DNA of 64,000 nt, taken from contig DF237192.1 in assembly GCA_000708835.1 (NCBI GenBank), positions 59,878-123,877 of the forward strand. The letters run 5' to 3'. Positions within the stretch are counted from its first letter, which is position 1; each line of letters opens with the position of its first letter. Shown piece after piece: positions 27,888 through 40,279 of this stretch. This DNA comes from Klebsormidium nitens (taxonomy: Eukaryota; Streptophyta; Klebsormidiophyceae; Klebsormidiales; Klebsormidiaceae). Made by a program: the position numbers and the translations under genes. The notes below the pieces were generated by a model. The model made no database searches. It had not been told where the DNA came from and worked only from the letters and a program-made list of their open reading frames with translations.

Positions 27888-28667
27888 GCTGAATTTCTGA
27901 GCGCCTTCAATGCACCATGAAGGAAGCTCTTTGTTTCGTTTTACCCTCTACCAGGACGCTCTGTTTTGCGGTAAAAGCGTTGGGTGCTTGGGCTTTGCAA
28001 GTCGCAAGCTTCAAGCACCCTGCGGCCGCAGACGGAGCTTATGTGAACCGAGGCGTCGCGACCGCGGGCGTTCCGGCGCCTTGGCGGACGCGGGCGTTAG
28101 AAAGGCAGCGGCCGCGGTTGCGGGCTGGTCTGCGCGCCCTTGCTTTGTGCTGATGTGGCAGTGTTGCGACTGGTCATACAGTGGCAATACCTTATCATAA
28201 GCAGGAAGTCAAACGCAATGCGATTGCGCGTCGCTTGAGCGACCGCGGCCGCCAGAAAGCTCTTGGTCGCGGGCGCTGGGCACAGCGCACTAGAGCTTGA
28301 GGATGGCAAATCTAGTGGGACGTACTATAGTGACGGGCTTGCGTCAAGGAACTTGTAAATACATCTGGTAAATCCATATTAATGGGCGGCCGCGCGGCTT
28401 GTAAGTCCATGTCAGAGATGATGGCGTATTGCGGTCCTGCGCCAGCAACTGGACTGGCCTTTAAGGAGTCATAATTGGTTTCGAACACGTAATTGAGCAG
28501 CCGTTCGCGCAATTGAACCATCAGTTTCTTCACCTCATCCGTTTTCTGCCGCTTTTGTCCCTCATCCTGAACGTTTGCCACACGGCAAGGACGAGAGGCT
28601 TGTCTTTCGGACAAGATAAAGTCGTGTTCCAATACCAGTCTAAAGCATAGGATCTTAGATTACTGCC

Positions 28668-28728
28668 GGCAATGACGACCCGTCCATTCTGGGTTCTGGC
28701 CCATAGACCTCCTTTTACGTCTGATGCC
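28668..28728 (+). ncRNA. Box C/D-like element
   Basis: GGCA, AATGACGA, hairpin TGGGT-TCTG-GCCCA (one T-G pair), CTGA, TGCC; 61 nt. Equivalent position in the duplicate is 35021. Confidence 0.38.
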
Positions 28729-29651
28729 ATGTGAAAAACTGAAGGCTCTTCAAGTTTGTGGGCCTCGTATATGCGCGACGAAACTACATATGCTGTCTAT
28801 GAGCAGCTCTCCAGCCCAAAACAAATTGGACCGGGCCATCGGCCTCAAGCTGTACTCACGTTCGCTACATCCGCGCGGGGAGCGCGAGCAGCCAAGCGTT
28901 TCCGGGCTCAACGAACCTGTGCGAGAGCACGTGGCCGGACTTAATTTGCGCCAACTTGTCCTGGAGCAAGCGAGGCTACTTAAAGTTGCACGGCGCTTGA
29001 TGTTTACTTGGGCTTATACGTGCAAACAGAAGCAAAACCGTCGAAACGGATGCTACATATGAAACCACTGATATTTTCTTAGGCAACGCGTTTCCTGGTT
29101 TGCTTGCGCGCACAAATCATCTGTCGAGACCTTTTTGGATCTCCTCACAGACATTAGAATCGTCCATTAATTTATCGTTAGATACATAGTCTGCCTTGGA
29201 TTCAGCTGCAGTGGCCGAGTGATCTTATCAATAAGGTAAATGGGTACCAGATGACACGAGTTGAAAATTCGAAATCTGGTATGACTACTTCCCTCGAGTA
29301 ATGCCTCTATGAGTCCTTCGCTTCACAAGCATTCTATCCGATCCTCTTATCGACTGGAAATGCACAAGGTTTCCGACGGGCGTTCCTGGTTTTTTCCCTC
29401 AGTTCTGGTCGCCGAACGAATGCCTCGTCATTCCTGAGAGCGCTCTATTTAACGAGGCAAGTAAGAGAGTCCCTGCTTTTTTGGCCAAGCGAGGCCGGTT
29501 CGAGTCTCCAATTGCGAACCCCGATTTCATTGATGCGGTCACTACGAATAGTGCTTTGAAACGCCCTCGTGCTTTCCTGACGGCGCAAACTGCTCAATTC
29601 AGTACGAAAATACATCCACCCACGTCCAATTCAAAAGAAGCTGCTAGAGAT

Positions 29652-29717
29652 GGCAGTGATGACAAGGCTCTATTGGGCTCCAGCCCATTGCAGCGTTACC
29701 TACCCGCTTCTGATGCT
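29652..29717 (+). ncRNA. Box C/D-like element, canonical boxes
   Basis: GGCA, perfect C box GTGATGA, hairpin TGGGC-TCCA-GCCCA, perfect D box CTGA, TGCT; 66 nt. A B-type element lies about 195 bp upstream. Confidence 0.42.
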
Positions 29718-30236
29718 TCATGAAGCTCTCCAGTCAAGTTGATCTCCCTTGAAGTTGAGGGCGCACTTAGATTCTTTTAAAATAGAACCAATAGATACGG
29801 ACGGAATGGTTTAGGCAGATCCATATGCCACGATTTCTCCCATATATATTTTCTTAAGCGACCCGGCTTAGGATTGCGTTTTTCGCGGGTACGAACGTCC
29901 ACCGTCAGATCGAATCATCCCTTTTGACATGCTGGCGGCGATCAATATATGCGCGAGCATTCCTGGTGACACTCGATCGTTCTCTTCTCACGACCTTTGA
30001 TGCTTGTTGATATGCAAGGGCCTCCGGCACGTTCAAAAGTCGACAAGGACGAGTGCCAGCTGTGCTTCGATTGTTGGCCAAAACGAGGCCATGTCTTGTA
30101 TCAGCATTTCCGATGTCGTCACTCCTGCGGGGCTTCTGGTGATTTAATAATGCGTTGTAGGTTCCTAATTTTCAGTAGCTTGTGTCTGTCCACTCATCCC
30201 GATGACGTCGTCGCTGCAGAAGGAGGGATTATGAAC

Positions 30237-30290
30237 GGCAGTGACGACTGATGATTCAAGTTCGGGCCGGCCCACAAGAAGTCAGATGAT
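30237..30290 (+). ncRNA. Decayed C/D-like element
   Basis: GGCAGTGACGAC and GGGCCGGCCC are present; the 3' end reads CAGATGAT instead of CTGATGCC. Duplicate of the 36412 element. Confidence 0.25.
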
Positions 30291-31109
30291 GTACCTGTAA
30301 CGCCGTTTGCCGCTTCTACGTTTAGTCTCAGAGAAGACTTCTTTGAATTGAAGGCGCATATGATTCCATCTATCATGATTGACACAACTAGGGATCCGAT
30401 TGATCGGAGCAGTCTTTAGGAAAGTGCAATTATGGCCAGGCTAAGTCGGGGCGGCCTCAGGGCGTACTCGCGAAATGGTAGGCGCCGTACGCGTGCAAAG
30501 CGGTGGATAGCGCATACATACGCGTTCTCACCAGCCAACTCAACCAGATCATGTGACAAGCGGCCATGATGGACGTATGGGGGTTTCGACCTCAAAAAGT
30601 AAACATTCGTTCCTCCTTTACGAAGCTCCTGCACTTTGAAGCCAACTAAGCGGCCGGGGGGGCTCTGCCATGGCATTATTGCTAGGTTTGCCAACCTCGC
30701 AGTGACATGAGTTCCGCCGTTTGGTCGGCCGTACCGGTGGTGTTCTGCGGGCACTGAGGACATGAGCCTCGCAAAATTATTCTAGACTGGACGCGGGTGC
30801 CGGCCGCCGGTGCGGCCCAGCCTGTGCGCCCGCGCACGGCTGCGAGGTTCCACAGAGTCTGCGTGGCCGGATGCCGGCACCGTGGGCGCTGTGCATGTGA
30901 GGACGCGGCCGCGGCCGTGGCGAAAACCTGCCAGTTCAACGGTTAAGGAAACGGTTGACTTTAACGGTCAAGGCAGCCAGGCGGCGCCGCCGGGCCCGCC
31001 GACTGATCGACGGCGCCGCAAGCGCTGCATGGATTGCCGCCGGCGGCGACGTTGAGTGAGCTTGCGACCAGTGGAGGCGGCGCTTTGCCAGCCTGGCCAT
31101 GTGACAGTA

Positions 31110-31830
31110 TGCGGGTGCGCACATGGGCGGATTAAGCCTGCCGCCCGCGCGAGCCTGCGCAGAGCGACTTTGCGGCGGCGAGTAGCGTGGGTCCAAGCGC
31201 GGGTCCCACGCTGGTTTTGCTTCGCGTAACAGCGAGTTTTTCTTGGCGTTTGCAGTCTTCGAAGTGACGAAAATTAGTCCAGTGTAAATTTGGACACCGT
31301 CATTCCACCGGCAGAATCAGGACGGATTGTATGCAACTGCCAACCATTGCAACGTCTGATGGGCGCTTCAAGCTATTCCTTCACTTTCTCTGCATTTGTG
31401 AGTGCTTCGGTTATACAACATTCGATCGAAGTACGATTCGGGGCAAGGATGACAGGATTCAGCGGCGAACATGAGCCACGGCTTCTTGGGAATGGAAACC
31501 CCGATGCCACTAACAGGCTTGTACTGTCACAGAAGTTTTAAAACTCCTCTTCCAGAGAAGTTTTGAAAGCTCGCCCGCTTTTCTCAGAAATAAATGGCCT
31601 CATCTTTGAACTGAGGTTCCGAAACGCACGGTCAGGGGGGAAGAAAAAGCTTTTGAAACGTGGGTGTGAACTTTACGTCAGCAACGCGCTAGTGCTCTGA
31701 CGCCGTTAATCAAGGTGCTGGCATGAGAAGATTACCTAGCCACTTTTGTTGTAAAAGAAGCGGTTACGGACGGCAGCGACGAGAAACGCGGTTTGGGCTC
31801 CTCAGCGAGTTTGACACTTGCCAGCTTTAT
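31110..31830 (+). repeat. Large diverged repeat, copy 2 (partner 24,100-24,810)
   Basis: Same order of blocks as the partner, including GAGCCTGCGCAGAGCG, TTTGCTTCGCGTAACAG, CTCGCCCGCTTTTC, AACGCGCTAGTGCTCTGACG and a worn element at 31772 (GGCAGCGACGAG, TTGGGCTCCT). Confidence 0.8.
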
Positions 31831-33869
31831 TCTTCCGAGCCAAAGCAACATCTACAACGGTTGTCTTCAATACCGCAATGACGGGGCGAAGACGAGAGCC
31901 GTGAGTTCTTGCCAAATAAGGCCAAGGTCTTGGACTGCGCGCGATCCCATCGAATCCATGAGGATAACAAACATAAGATGCTGCCGTAGACTCGCTGTGA
32001 GTGGCAAATCGGTAATTTATGCTATGGTGAGTCGTTGTCCTCCCGGAAGCATTGCTTACGGACGGCCGTGACGACACAGATGTTTGGGAATTTGCCCAGT
32101 GGACGGACTCCATATTCTCCGATGCTGGTCCAGGGTCTCTGCATCCCTTCATTAACATTGCCGCTTTTTGAGGTCAAATGCGGCACAAACAATGCAATTT
32201 GCAAAGCCGATCACAATGTTCGAGGGGCGACCGAAAAGTGCAAGAAACGGCCACATGGTCGATCTTCATCATCTAATAATGGAGTGTTTCGAAAGGTTCG
32301 TTGATCGGAATGACAAGCAAGCATGTGCCAGCGGCCGGACCTTCCGGTGTCAAATTTTCCAACCTGTACACCCCTAGCTAAAGTGGTGTCACACTACTTT
32401 CTCCAGCTCACACAGCGCTCCGAAGTCCTAATCTACTCATCAAACGGTGTTCTAGCCTTCGTTGGAAAGGGAAAGTATCGCCAGAACCAGCCGCGCGCAC
32501 GGGGACGGGGAACGCAGGAGGCAAAAGTCGGCATTCAATCGATTTTGCCGCATGAATGGACAAATCATGCTGGCGCATGCACGGATCGTCTTTTGGCGAC
32601 ACCTTTCTGCAGGTTACCAGCCTGATGTAGCCCGGCGGCGATGTGCATTAATACTCCCTTTGAAGGTGCTTGGGTGTTGTCCTGGAGCTTTATTCTTGCC
32701 CTCAGAAAGCGGTAGACAAAACGCCGACCAACGTAGTAGTTTCGTCAATCAGACTGGACTTAAGACATCATTGCCCATGTTGTTGCCCCTTAAGGTTTGA
32801 TGCGGCTCAGCGTGACAGTTACTAGTGATAGGTATATTTAACGGCTGCTCCAGATGGCAAACATGTGCCTAAGGTTTTCGATGTAATCGCAGTGCTTCCC
32901 TTTATGTCGTGATAAGATTTACTTTCATTGCAGACCTAACTTATTCCCAACCTTTCGAAAAAGTTTTGGAGTCTGGAAATCTGGAACCCACGGTTGCAAC
33001 ACGGATCCCACGGATGCGCATCATCTGCTGCACGATAAGGGAACCGGTTTACTGCGTTGATTTTACCTTTACTGCGGCTGTGATGAGGAGCACTTATAAG
33101 GCTTGCCGGGAATTGTCTCACCGGGGCAAGTGTTTCAAGGTACGTCCTTCTGAAGCTGCGTCGTTTGGTCCTCTCCGACCAACCAGCTCTTGACACGTGT
33201 TGGCAATCATCTCCGCTGCTTACGCTGGTGTCCCCCTCTTTCTTCATGTCGTACGGCAACCGCCCGTTCTCTAACTTTAAGCTATCGTCTCTCGGACTGA
33301 GCCCGGCAGTTTAACGAAGCGCCTCAAATCTACCGACCGGAAGTCCTTCAGAATTGTGCTCGATGTACCTGATGATCATCGCGAGCCTTGCTCACCTGCA
33401 ACGTTAAAGGTCTCATTCTGCTCTCCGGGAAATTAGGACGTGTCAATGACGTCTTCGCTCTGGCGGTGGACTTCTAGTTAAAGTCCAACGGGAGGAATTT
33501 GTCATGATTTGATGCCCTAGACTAAGCGGGATATGAAAGAGGCGGCATTTTTTCAGTATTTTTGAGTGAAGTCTTGGGGCAGTAGGCCACAAAATCAATA
33601 TAGCTGGAAACTTGGTACTTACCAAAATCTCTGGATGGGCGAGAGGTTCTACAAATAAAGTGCAGTAATATTTGGGAAGCAAAAGCCTCCGCGTTGCTCG
33701 CCTAATGCGACGAGGGCTCTTTCTCATTTCGCGGTGTTACGATCATCGAAGACGTAATGCCGACGTCGTAGGTGAGAGCGTAACGTCAGCAAAGTGCTGA
33801 TCCTCTGAATCGTTCTAGTACGTCGTGCACACTTCCACGTAGATTGCCAGAGGAGGATCGGTTATGGAC

Positions 33870-33930
33870 GGCAATGGAAGCAAAGCCATGCTGGGCTCTG
33901 GCCCACCGAGCATCCCTGGCCTCTGATGCC
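33870..33930 (+). ncRNA. C/D-like element, C box lost
   Basis: GGCAATGGAAG, hairpin TGGGC-TCTG-GCCCA, CTGA, TGCC; 61 nt. Confidence 0.33.
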
Positions 33931-34835
33931 CTACGTCGCAACTTTCTAGTGCTTCTAGTCTCAGTTTTGGCAACCTGCAAGGCGGGAAAATCAATCAGAT
34001 TGTTGCCTGACCGAAAACAAAGCGCTCTCGACTACTGGAAAGAAGGCCCAGGGCCAAGCTGGTCCAAGGCAATCGTGTGCTGTACTAAACTGTGACGTCA
34101 CGCATGCTCAGCGAGCGCGGAAGCGTTCCCCGCCGGCATCACACCCCAGACTTGACCACCTGTCTAACCCCTTCGAAGTCGCTTTGTTTTGACGGTAAAC
34201 GTGTTGATTTGGGTTTCGCAAGTTGCAAGCTTCGAGCACTCTGCGAAAGTTGAAGCGGGCTTGTGTGGACCGAGGCGCCGCGGCCGCGAGCCGCGCTCCG
34301 AGAATCTGACGGCCGCGGCCGCGGTCGCTCTGCGCGCCCTTGCTAAAAGCTGATCTGGCAGTGCCGCGACTGGTCGAACAGTGGCACCTTCCATATGCAT
34401 GACGTCAGACGCGACGCGATTGCGGGGCCGCCGGCTTAGAGCGGCCGCACGGCCGCTTGAGAGCGCTTGGTCGCGAGCGCTGAGCACAGCGCGCTCGCTT
34501 GAGGCCTTTACATCGGATCCCAACGGCAGCAAATGCAGCGTGACGTACTGTTGAGACTGGAGGGATCCTGCGGATAGATCTGGTGCAATTTGATTGGTCG
34601 GCGGCTTGTAAGTCTCTGTCATCAGAGAGAGTGACGTAGTGCGGTCCCGCGCCATCACCTACACACACACCTACACAAAAGGCGTCAAAATTGGTCTTTT
34701 GGCACGTTCTCGAGCAGCCGTTGCTGGGCGAGTGAGCCATCAGTATTTCATCCATATTTTAGGCTTTCATTTTTCTTCCCGCATCCTTCTTTGGCCACAA
34801 GTCTTTGCGAAATTTTGGGGATTGCTGGTTTAAGT

Positions 34836-34904
34836 GGCAAGGACGAGAGCGTTTGTACTTCTCGTCAAACGAGACCAACTCTCAGCTTTGACGACCCGGA
34901 TGCC
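34836..34904 (+). ncRNA. B-type element (GGCAAGGACGAG variant)
   Basis: B-type members begin GGCAAGGACGAG rather than GGCARTGATGA and often end in (CT)GATGCC, here CGGATGCC; 69 nt. A canonical A-type element follows 185 bp downstream (35021). Confidence 0.3.
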
Positions 34905-35020
34905 ATGACGTAATGTTGCGATGCGGACAGAGGTGACCTGTAAATACGTCAGCAACGCGCCGCTGCTTCCTTCAAACCGGTCTCGTGTCTCCACCCCTCC
35001 ACGTCTTTGCGGTAACTATC

Positions 35021-35084
35021 GGCAGTGATGACGAGATTAATTTGGGTTTTGGCCCATCTCTCTTGTTCTTCTACGTCTGATGCT
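35021..35084 (+). ncRNA. Box C/D-like element, canonical boxes
   Basis: GGCA, perfect GTGATGA, hairpin TGGGT-TTTG-GCCCA (T-G closing pair), CTGA, TGCT; 64 nt. Confidence 0.42.
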
Positions 35085-35653
35085 ATATGCAGCGTTTGAC
35101 GGCTATAGAAATTTGTCGCCTCGATAGGAGCCACGAACAGTGCGCAGAAGAACCATACAAAGCGCTTCGTAAGTCGTTTGCAAAGAGGAGCCGTGCAGTT
35201 CAGAACGAAGACAGGATAAAGCTGTACGGGTTGCCCTCAAGCTGTCCTTACGCGGCAACATCTGCGCGGCCGCGAGGGAGCATGCAGAAGCATTTACAGG
35301 CCAACGTCGACGAACCTGTGTGAGTGCTCGTTACAGCACGTATCGCGCCAACGTGTGCTGCAGCAAGCGTGGCTGATTAAGAATGCGCGGCGCTTGATGT
35401 TTGAACGGACTGCTAATCAACAGAAGCAAAACCGCTAAATTTCGGATGCTACATACGAAATTATAGATGCTTTCTTAGCCAACGCGTTTTCTGGGTTATT
35501 GCGCGCGCAAATCAGCTGTCTTTACCTTGGATTTCTTCTCAAGCGCCTGTTATTGTCCACGTTTCCGACGGGCGTTCCTGGTTTTCTTCCTCCGTTTTGG
35601 CCCGGCCCCCAAACGTGTTTCTTCGTCATTTCTGATAGCGCGCTAGTTAACGT

Positions 35654-35720
35654 GGCAAGGACGAGAAGCCCTGCTTTCTTGGCCAAGCGAGGCCAACTAA
35701 TGCACTGGTCATCGATTTTG
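35654..35720 (+). ncRNA. B-type element with 6-bp internal stem
   Basis: GGCAAGGACGAG, then stem TTGGCC, loop AAGCGA, GGCCAA. The 3' end is worn (CTAATGCAC). About 190 bp before a worn A-type element near 35,838. Confidence 0.3.
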
Positions 35721-36411
35721 TCAATCAGTATAGCATTTGATCTTAAACGTTCTGGTGCTTGAAGGCGCGAGGGTGCATACAATATTCGAGTTAGTGCGTT
35801 TCTTCCCATCTACGTACAATGCCAAAGAAGCCGCGTAACGGATGAGAGTGATCAAAGAACTTTTTGGAGCTGAGTCCGGCCTGGTTGCAGCCATCTGCCT
35901 TCTGATTCTTTCCAAAGCCTCCCATTCCTTTCACTTGGGTTCAAAGGCGCATATTAATATCTCTGTCTTCCATTAAACCTTAAGAAACGGACACAAGCAC
36001 TTCAGGCGAATCAGACACAATTTGAAGACTTCAAAGATCCCTCTTGGGCGACGCGGCTTCGCAATTCTTCTGCGTACAAAACGTCCACCGTCAAATCGCA
36101 GCATCCCCTTTCCATAGCTGGCGTCATTAGAAATGTGTATTGTCATTTCTGATGGGGTCTCGGTAGTTCTCTTACCTCAGCGCCCTTCGTTTGCTTGTCT
36201 TTATGGGCGTCCAATAGCGTTGTAACCCAATAACGATGAGAGCCTCGAAGTTGGCCAAACCAGGCCACGTGTATTATCAGCGCCGTTCGCGCTGTCAGCA
36301 ACAATGGCGCGATGCTTATGGCGTTTTATCACCGTGTTATTCTTTCTTGAAAATCTGTAGACTTTTAGAGAGTACGCTCAAATCTTGTTCCCCAGAGAAG
36401 AGATTAAAAGC

Positions 36412-36471
36412 GGCAGTGATGAGAGAGAAGAATTTTGGGCTCCGGCCCATTTCTGGCGTGCTTCTGATGCC
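36412..36471 (+). ncRNA. Box C/D-like element, best-preserved A-type copy
   Basis: Reference member of the family. GGCA (half of a 4-bp terminal stem), box C GTGATGA directly after it, about 15 nt, hairpin TGGGC-TCCG-GCCCA, about 16 nt, box D CTGA, then TGCC completing the stem; 60 nt. The placing of C and D boxes flush against a short terminal stem is the known layout of box C/D snoRNAs. Against that, no C'/D' pair or conserved guide stretch was found, and most copies have decayed boxes. It may be a snoRNA, a snoRNA-derived retroposon or an unrelated structured repeat. Confidence 0.45.
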
Positions 36472-37478
36472 GTTCGCAGCATTCAAAGCTCATTCTTGAA
36501 GAAACTTCGATGAGGGCGCACAGTATTATGTCTGTTAGAGGTGAAAGTACTAGACATCTGACTTTTAATCTGATCAGCACGTCTTGTGGAAAGAATGCAC
36601 ATGGCAAGCGCCGTCAGGGCGTACTCGCGAAACGCTACGCGCCGCGCACGTGAGGAAGCCATAGGCATCCAACACTTAGGCATTCTCACCGCCAACTCAA
36701 CCACAGGATGTGACAAGCGGCCGGGATGGACAAATGGAGATTCTCGCCCTCAAAAGTGAAGCTCCCGAAGCTGCTGCATTGAGGCACGTAAGAGCGCTCA
36801 ATTTCAGGTTTGCAAGTATGGCCCCAGCCCAAAACCGTAGCAGCGCGAGCGCGAAGATGCGCGCGCGGCCGCGGGTTCTCTGCGACGAGGCGACGCGGGC
36901 GCCACCCAAGTAAGCGGCCGCGGGTGCTCTGCCATTCAAATCACATGATGCAAGCGATGTTGAGGACAGTAGGTGCACTGAAAAATGCGTCCGAACTCTC
37001 ACACAGTCCGCTGTTGCAAAGGTCTCAGTACGTCTGTCTATCCTGGTCCGCTTTGAACGAACAAGCGGTCCCCAACGGCAGTGAAGTTTGACGAAGGCAC
37101 TTTGGGCTTCCCCCCAGTCTATTTAAGCAAAATGTCTCGCTGTGACGTCGGCCTATGCAGCTTCGTACGGCTTTTGAGCACCTCCCAAAGCCACTTGCCG
37201 CACTCAATGACTGAACGTCGTTTTTTGACGACCATCTCCGTTTTTGGATGCCACGCTAAAGTGACAAGGACGAGGCGGAGAGCATCTACCTTGGTGGCCA
37301 AACGAGTCCAGAATATATAAGCTTGCGACCCTGACGTCATCGATGGGTGCGCCAATCTAAGCAAGATTCGAATCTACATTGAACGCGCTGGTAATCCCCT
37401 GATACGAAAGAAATACTGGCAGCACAGTCATGATTAGACCTTGATCAATGTACTCTGTAAAACGAAACCGTCAGGGAC

Positions 37479-37547
37479 GGCAGTGCTGACGCAAGCGTTT
37501 TGGGCTTCGGCCCAAAGGTAAATATCTTGAGGCTTGCTTCTGATGCC
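37479..37547 (+). ncRNA. C/D-like element with 7-bp UUCG hairpin
   Basis: GGCAGTGCTGAC (C box altered), stem TTTGGGC (37499-37505), TTCG loop, GCCCAAA (37510-37516), CTGA, TGCC; 69 nt. The longest internal stem in the family. Confidence 0.4.
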
Positions 37548-38543
37548 CCAACCCAGCTCCCGATATTACCTTTATAGGAAAGTTTGAAGGGCTAAGTTCA
37601 TACAAGATGACCGGGTGAGAGCGCGCGCATGTCGGACAGGCTGAGCCCAGGCCGCCGCTCCGAGTCAAGCTGCGCTCACGCAAAATCGTCGCCCGCGGCC
37701 CGGTTGCGATATCACAAGCGAATTGCAGCCGATCCATCTCAAAGTGCCTTTAACAAGAGATCGCGTGTGACACACGTACGTTTCGGGTGCCCATGATGAA
37801 AAAACAGGTACTTAGCAAAGTAGCAAGTCTCTCTGCTCAGTCCAAACTGTTGCGTTCGAATTTGCAAGGGTTTTCATCGTGGGTCGAGAGTAGGCGCACC
37901 GATACTCTGCTTGGGATCAGGCCGCAGGATGCTGCGAGCGCGGTGCGGCCGCGTACGTGCAAGATCAAACTAATAATTCAAGAAGTCGTTATGCGGGCGC
38001 TGTCCGCGCCACCAGGCAGCCGCAAGCTTTGACCGCACCGGAGGAGCGCTCGCGCGCGGGCGCTCGGTAGGTGGCGACGAGCGCGCGCGTGCGGGCAGCG
38101 CCGAGCGTGCCGCGGACTCAAAGATTAGCGTCCTTGCGAACCGGGTGACACCACAAGGATGCGCGCGGAGTTTTGCACTGGCCGACGGAGCCTCCGTGCG
38201 CATGCATCTTTTCCGGAGTGAACAGCTGGTCGCGAGCATTAGCAATGAAGCCTAGTGCTGCCGCGCGCTTGCGCAGCGCGTCTTCGTATCCCCAAGGAAT
38301 GTTCAACGCATGCCGCCTCTCTTATCTCTTTGCTCCAGCGATCATGCTTCGGTCGATCTCCATTCACTATTAATCGTTTCGCGGTTTAAGATCGTTTGCT
38401 GAGGTCGTTTCAATCTCAAATCTGAGCTCAAAATGGTCTGACACAAAGTTTAAGACCAGAATAGTCTAAAAAGCGTAATACTTTCAGGATCAAAATGGCC
38501 TCACAATGATCTTAGACCAGGCTATCATTTACAGTGATCAGAA

Positions 38544-38680
38544 GGTAGTAATGGATGTGGATTTGAGCCTCTGCTCAACTTTCGTCTCCCAGAACCTGAC
38601 GCCTTTCAGGCTCTTAGTAATCGCTTCAACGAATCTCTCAGTCCTTCGAATTTTATGAGACTCGATTTGGTGGCAGAGTC
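38544..38680 (+). repeat. Copy of repeat also at 22120, with C/D-like element
   Basis: Element 38544-38603: GGTAGTAATGG, stem TTGAGC (38563-38568) - CTCT - GCTCAA (38573-38578), CCTGACGCC. In the 22120 copy the stem is GGGC pairing with GCTC, so a G-T pair there is an A-T pair here. Confidence 0.6.
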
Positions 38681-39409
38681 AACACAACGGATTCTCATTA
38701 CCCAAAGCGGTGCAGCTCATTGCCGTGAAGATCATTTGCGCATATCAACAGTCTTCCGGCTTATCCACAATCCAGACGTGCTCAAAGTTTCAAGTCAATC
38801 GCAAGCTCTCTGCAAGGAATCTAATCTGTCGCCTTTGGTGCCGGCAGGCGTACTAAGTTTCTTGCCAATCGTTAGAAATGAACCACGACTTGCCTTTTCT
38901 AAGCAGCCAAACGCCGTTTTCAAAGGAGCTGGAAGCTAGTGATACCCTTGTGAGTCCCCGGAATGTTGGGCACAGAAAGGTTATGTACGGCAGTTTTGAA
39001 TCAAATCAAAGGGGCGACAGCGCTCGTTAGATATGATGCCACGCAACGTGAATTCTTATAAGCTTTCTTGCGGGAAACTGGCTGCCTCTAGCCGTGGGTG
39101 AATGATCTACGCGCACGTACCAGTACTTCGTCATGTGCGCGCAACCCAATGACGGCTCACTAAAACGCGAGGACTCAGGTGGGCGTTCCTCATTTTCCTC
39201 CCTGAGCTCTGCTCGCTCGGCTAACGTTTGCGCCCGTCCTTGCAAAGCTAGGACTGTACTATCTCACGTGCGTAGCAGACGTGAGAAAGAGAGCCAAACG
39301 CGAGGCTTAGCTGAACCCTATTGTTTTGATGATGTGACCTGACACCATATCTGTTTGCACTTCAGCAACGCGGTAGTGGTTTAATCGTCGCGGAAGAAGC
39401 GACAGAAAG

Positions 39410-39482
39410 GGCAGTGAAGACTAAGCCAACGGTTCTGGGTTTCGACCCAGTGTTGACCTCGTGTTTACCCAAATCTGAGGCC
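39410..39482 (+). ncRNA. C/D-like element with compensated UUCG hairpin
   Basis: GGCAGTGAAGAC, stem CTGGGT (39435-39440), TTCG, ACCCAG (39445-39450), CTGAGGCC; 73 nt. The usual C-G pair next to the loop is T-A here, changed on both sides, and a C-G pair is added at the base. Confidence 0.4.
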
Positions 39483-40279
39483 CAGATTCGGCTTACTTTG
39501 CTCCCACTTGATGTTCAAAGGTGTACGAACACAGAGAAACTAAGTTTCAACAACTGCTTGTTGCTTACGGTCAAGCTGAGCGGAGGCGCCCCAGGCTGTG
39601 TTGTGCCCAAGAAGCGTCTGCTTGAATCGCGCGCGCGCAAGAGCATTTCTGCTGAGTTAAAACCTGGTAGCACCGCATGCTAACCTGGCCTGGGCTATCC
39701 TTCAGCCTGTATACGGTGCTGGCTCATGAGCTGTCAATATCGCGGACGTCACCTTACAGGGCAGCCGCCAGCGATGGCCGAATAAGCATGTGCGGACGCC
39801 GGCGCTCCGTTGAGCCGACTCGGGGCGCTGGCCAATGCTCAACTGCCAGAACAACTTCGCGTTCAGAATTTTGACTTTGAACCACCTCGCTTTCAAATTC
39901 AAGTGATTATGCTATGCGATTGTGGTATTTCAAAGGTGGCGCTGGCCGACGGAGTGGCTGCGGACCTTTGCCTCCTAAGCGGAAAAGCGGTCCGCGAGTG
40001 CTGCCAAGCAAAGAAGCTTCAGTGCGGCTGTCGGGAGCCTGCGCAGCGCGGCTCCCCGGCCGCGAGCAGTGTGGGGTCAAGTGGCCACATCGTATTCGTT
40101 TTTCATTTGAAAGGCGCCGCTTGTTTGCACGTTGCGGTCTTTGACGGAATTCGCACGAATTGGAACCACCGTCTCTTTGAGTCCGAAGAAGGAAACAAGC
40201 AAATCCTTAATACGGTATCAGCTCAGATACGATCGGAAGTATGGTTGTGGCAAGTAAGACACTGTACAGATTTGTTGGC

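Larger units (their letters stand above)
27960..30720 (+). repeat. Large diverged repeat, copy 1 (partner 34,190-36,900)
   Basis: About 2.7 kb collinear with the partner at an offset of roughly 6.2 kb. Shared blocks in order: GCAAGCTTC.AGCAC, a GC-rich island, CTCTTGGTCGCG, GGCTTGTAAGTC, C/D-like element (28668/35021), GCGGCGCTTGATGTTT, CAGAAGCAAAACCG, CAACGCGTTTTC-like, GACGGGCGTTCCTGGTTTT, B- and A-type elements, CAGGGCGTACTCGCGAAA, CCAACTCAACCA. Long independent decay in both. Confidence 0.88.
34190..36900 (+). repeat. Large diverged repeat, copy 2 (partner 27,960-30,720)
   Basis: Collinear with copy 1, including the GC-rich island (34,250-34,510), GGCTTGTAAGTCTCTGTC, elements at 34836 (B), 35021 (A), 35654 (B) and 36412 (A), and the CAGGGCGTACTCGCGAAACG block near 36,615. 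Confidence 0.88.

Noticed and set aside
28721-28728. CTGATG strings as hammerhead ribozyme cores (retrozymes)
   Set aside because: The matching GAAA core strand and flanking stems are absent; the string is better explained as box D plus terminal stem.
29480-29515. Pol III A-box-like TGGCCAAGCGAGG with a nearby GGTTCGAGTCTCC
   Set aside because: The two boxes nearly touch, too close for a tRNA or SINE promoter, and other copies of the B-type element lack the second box.
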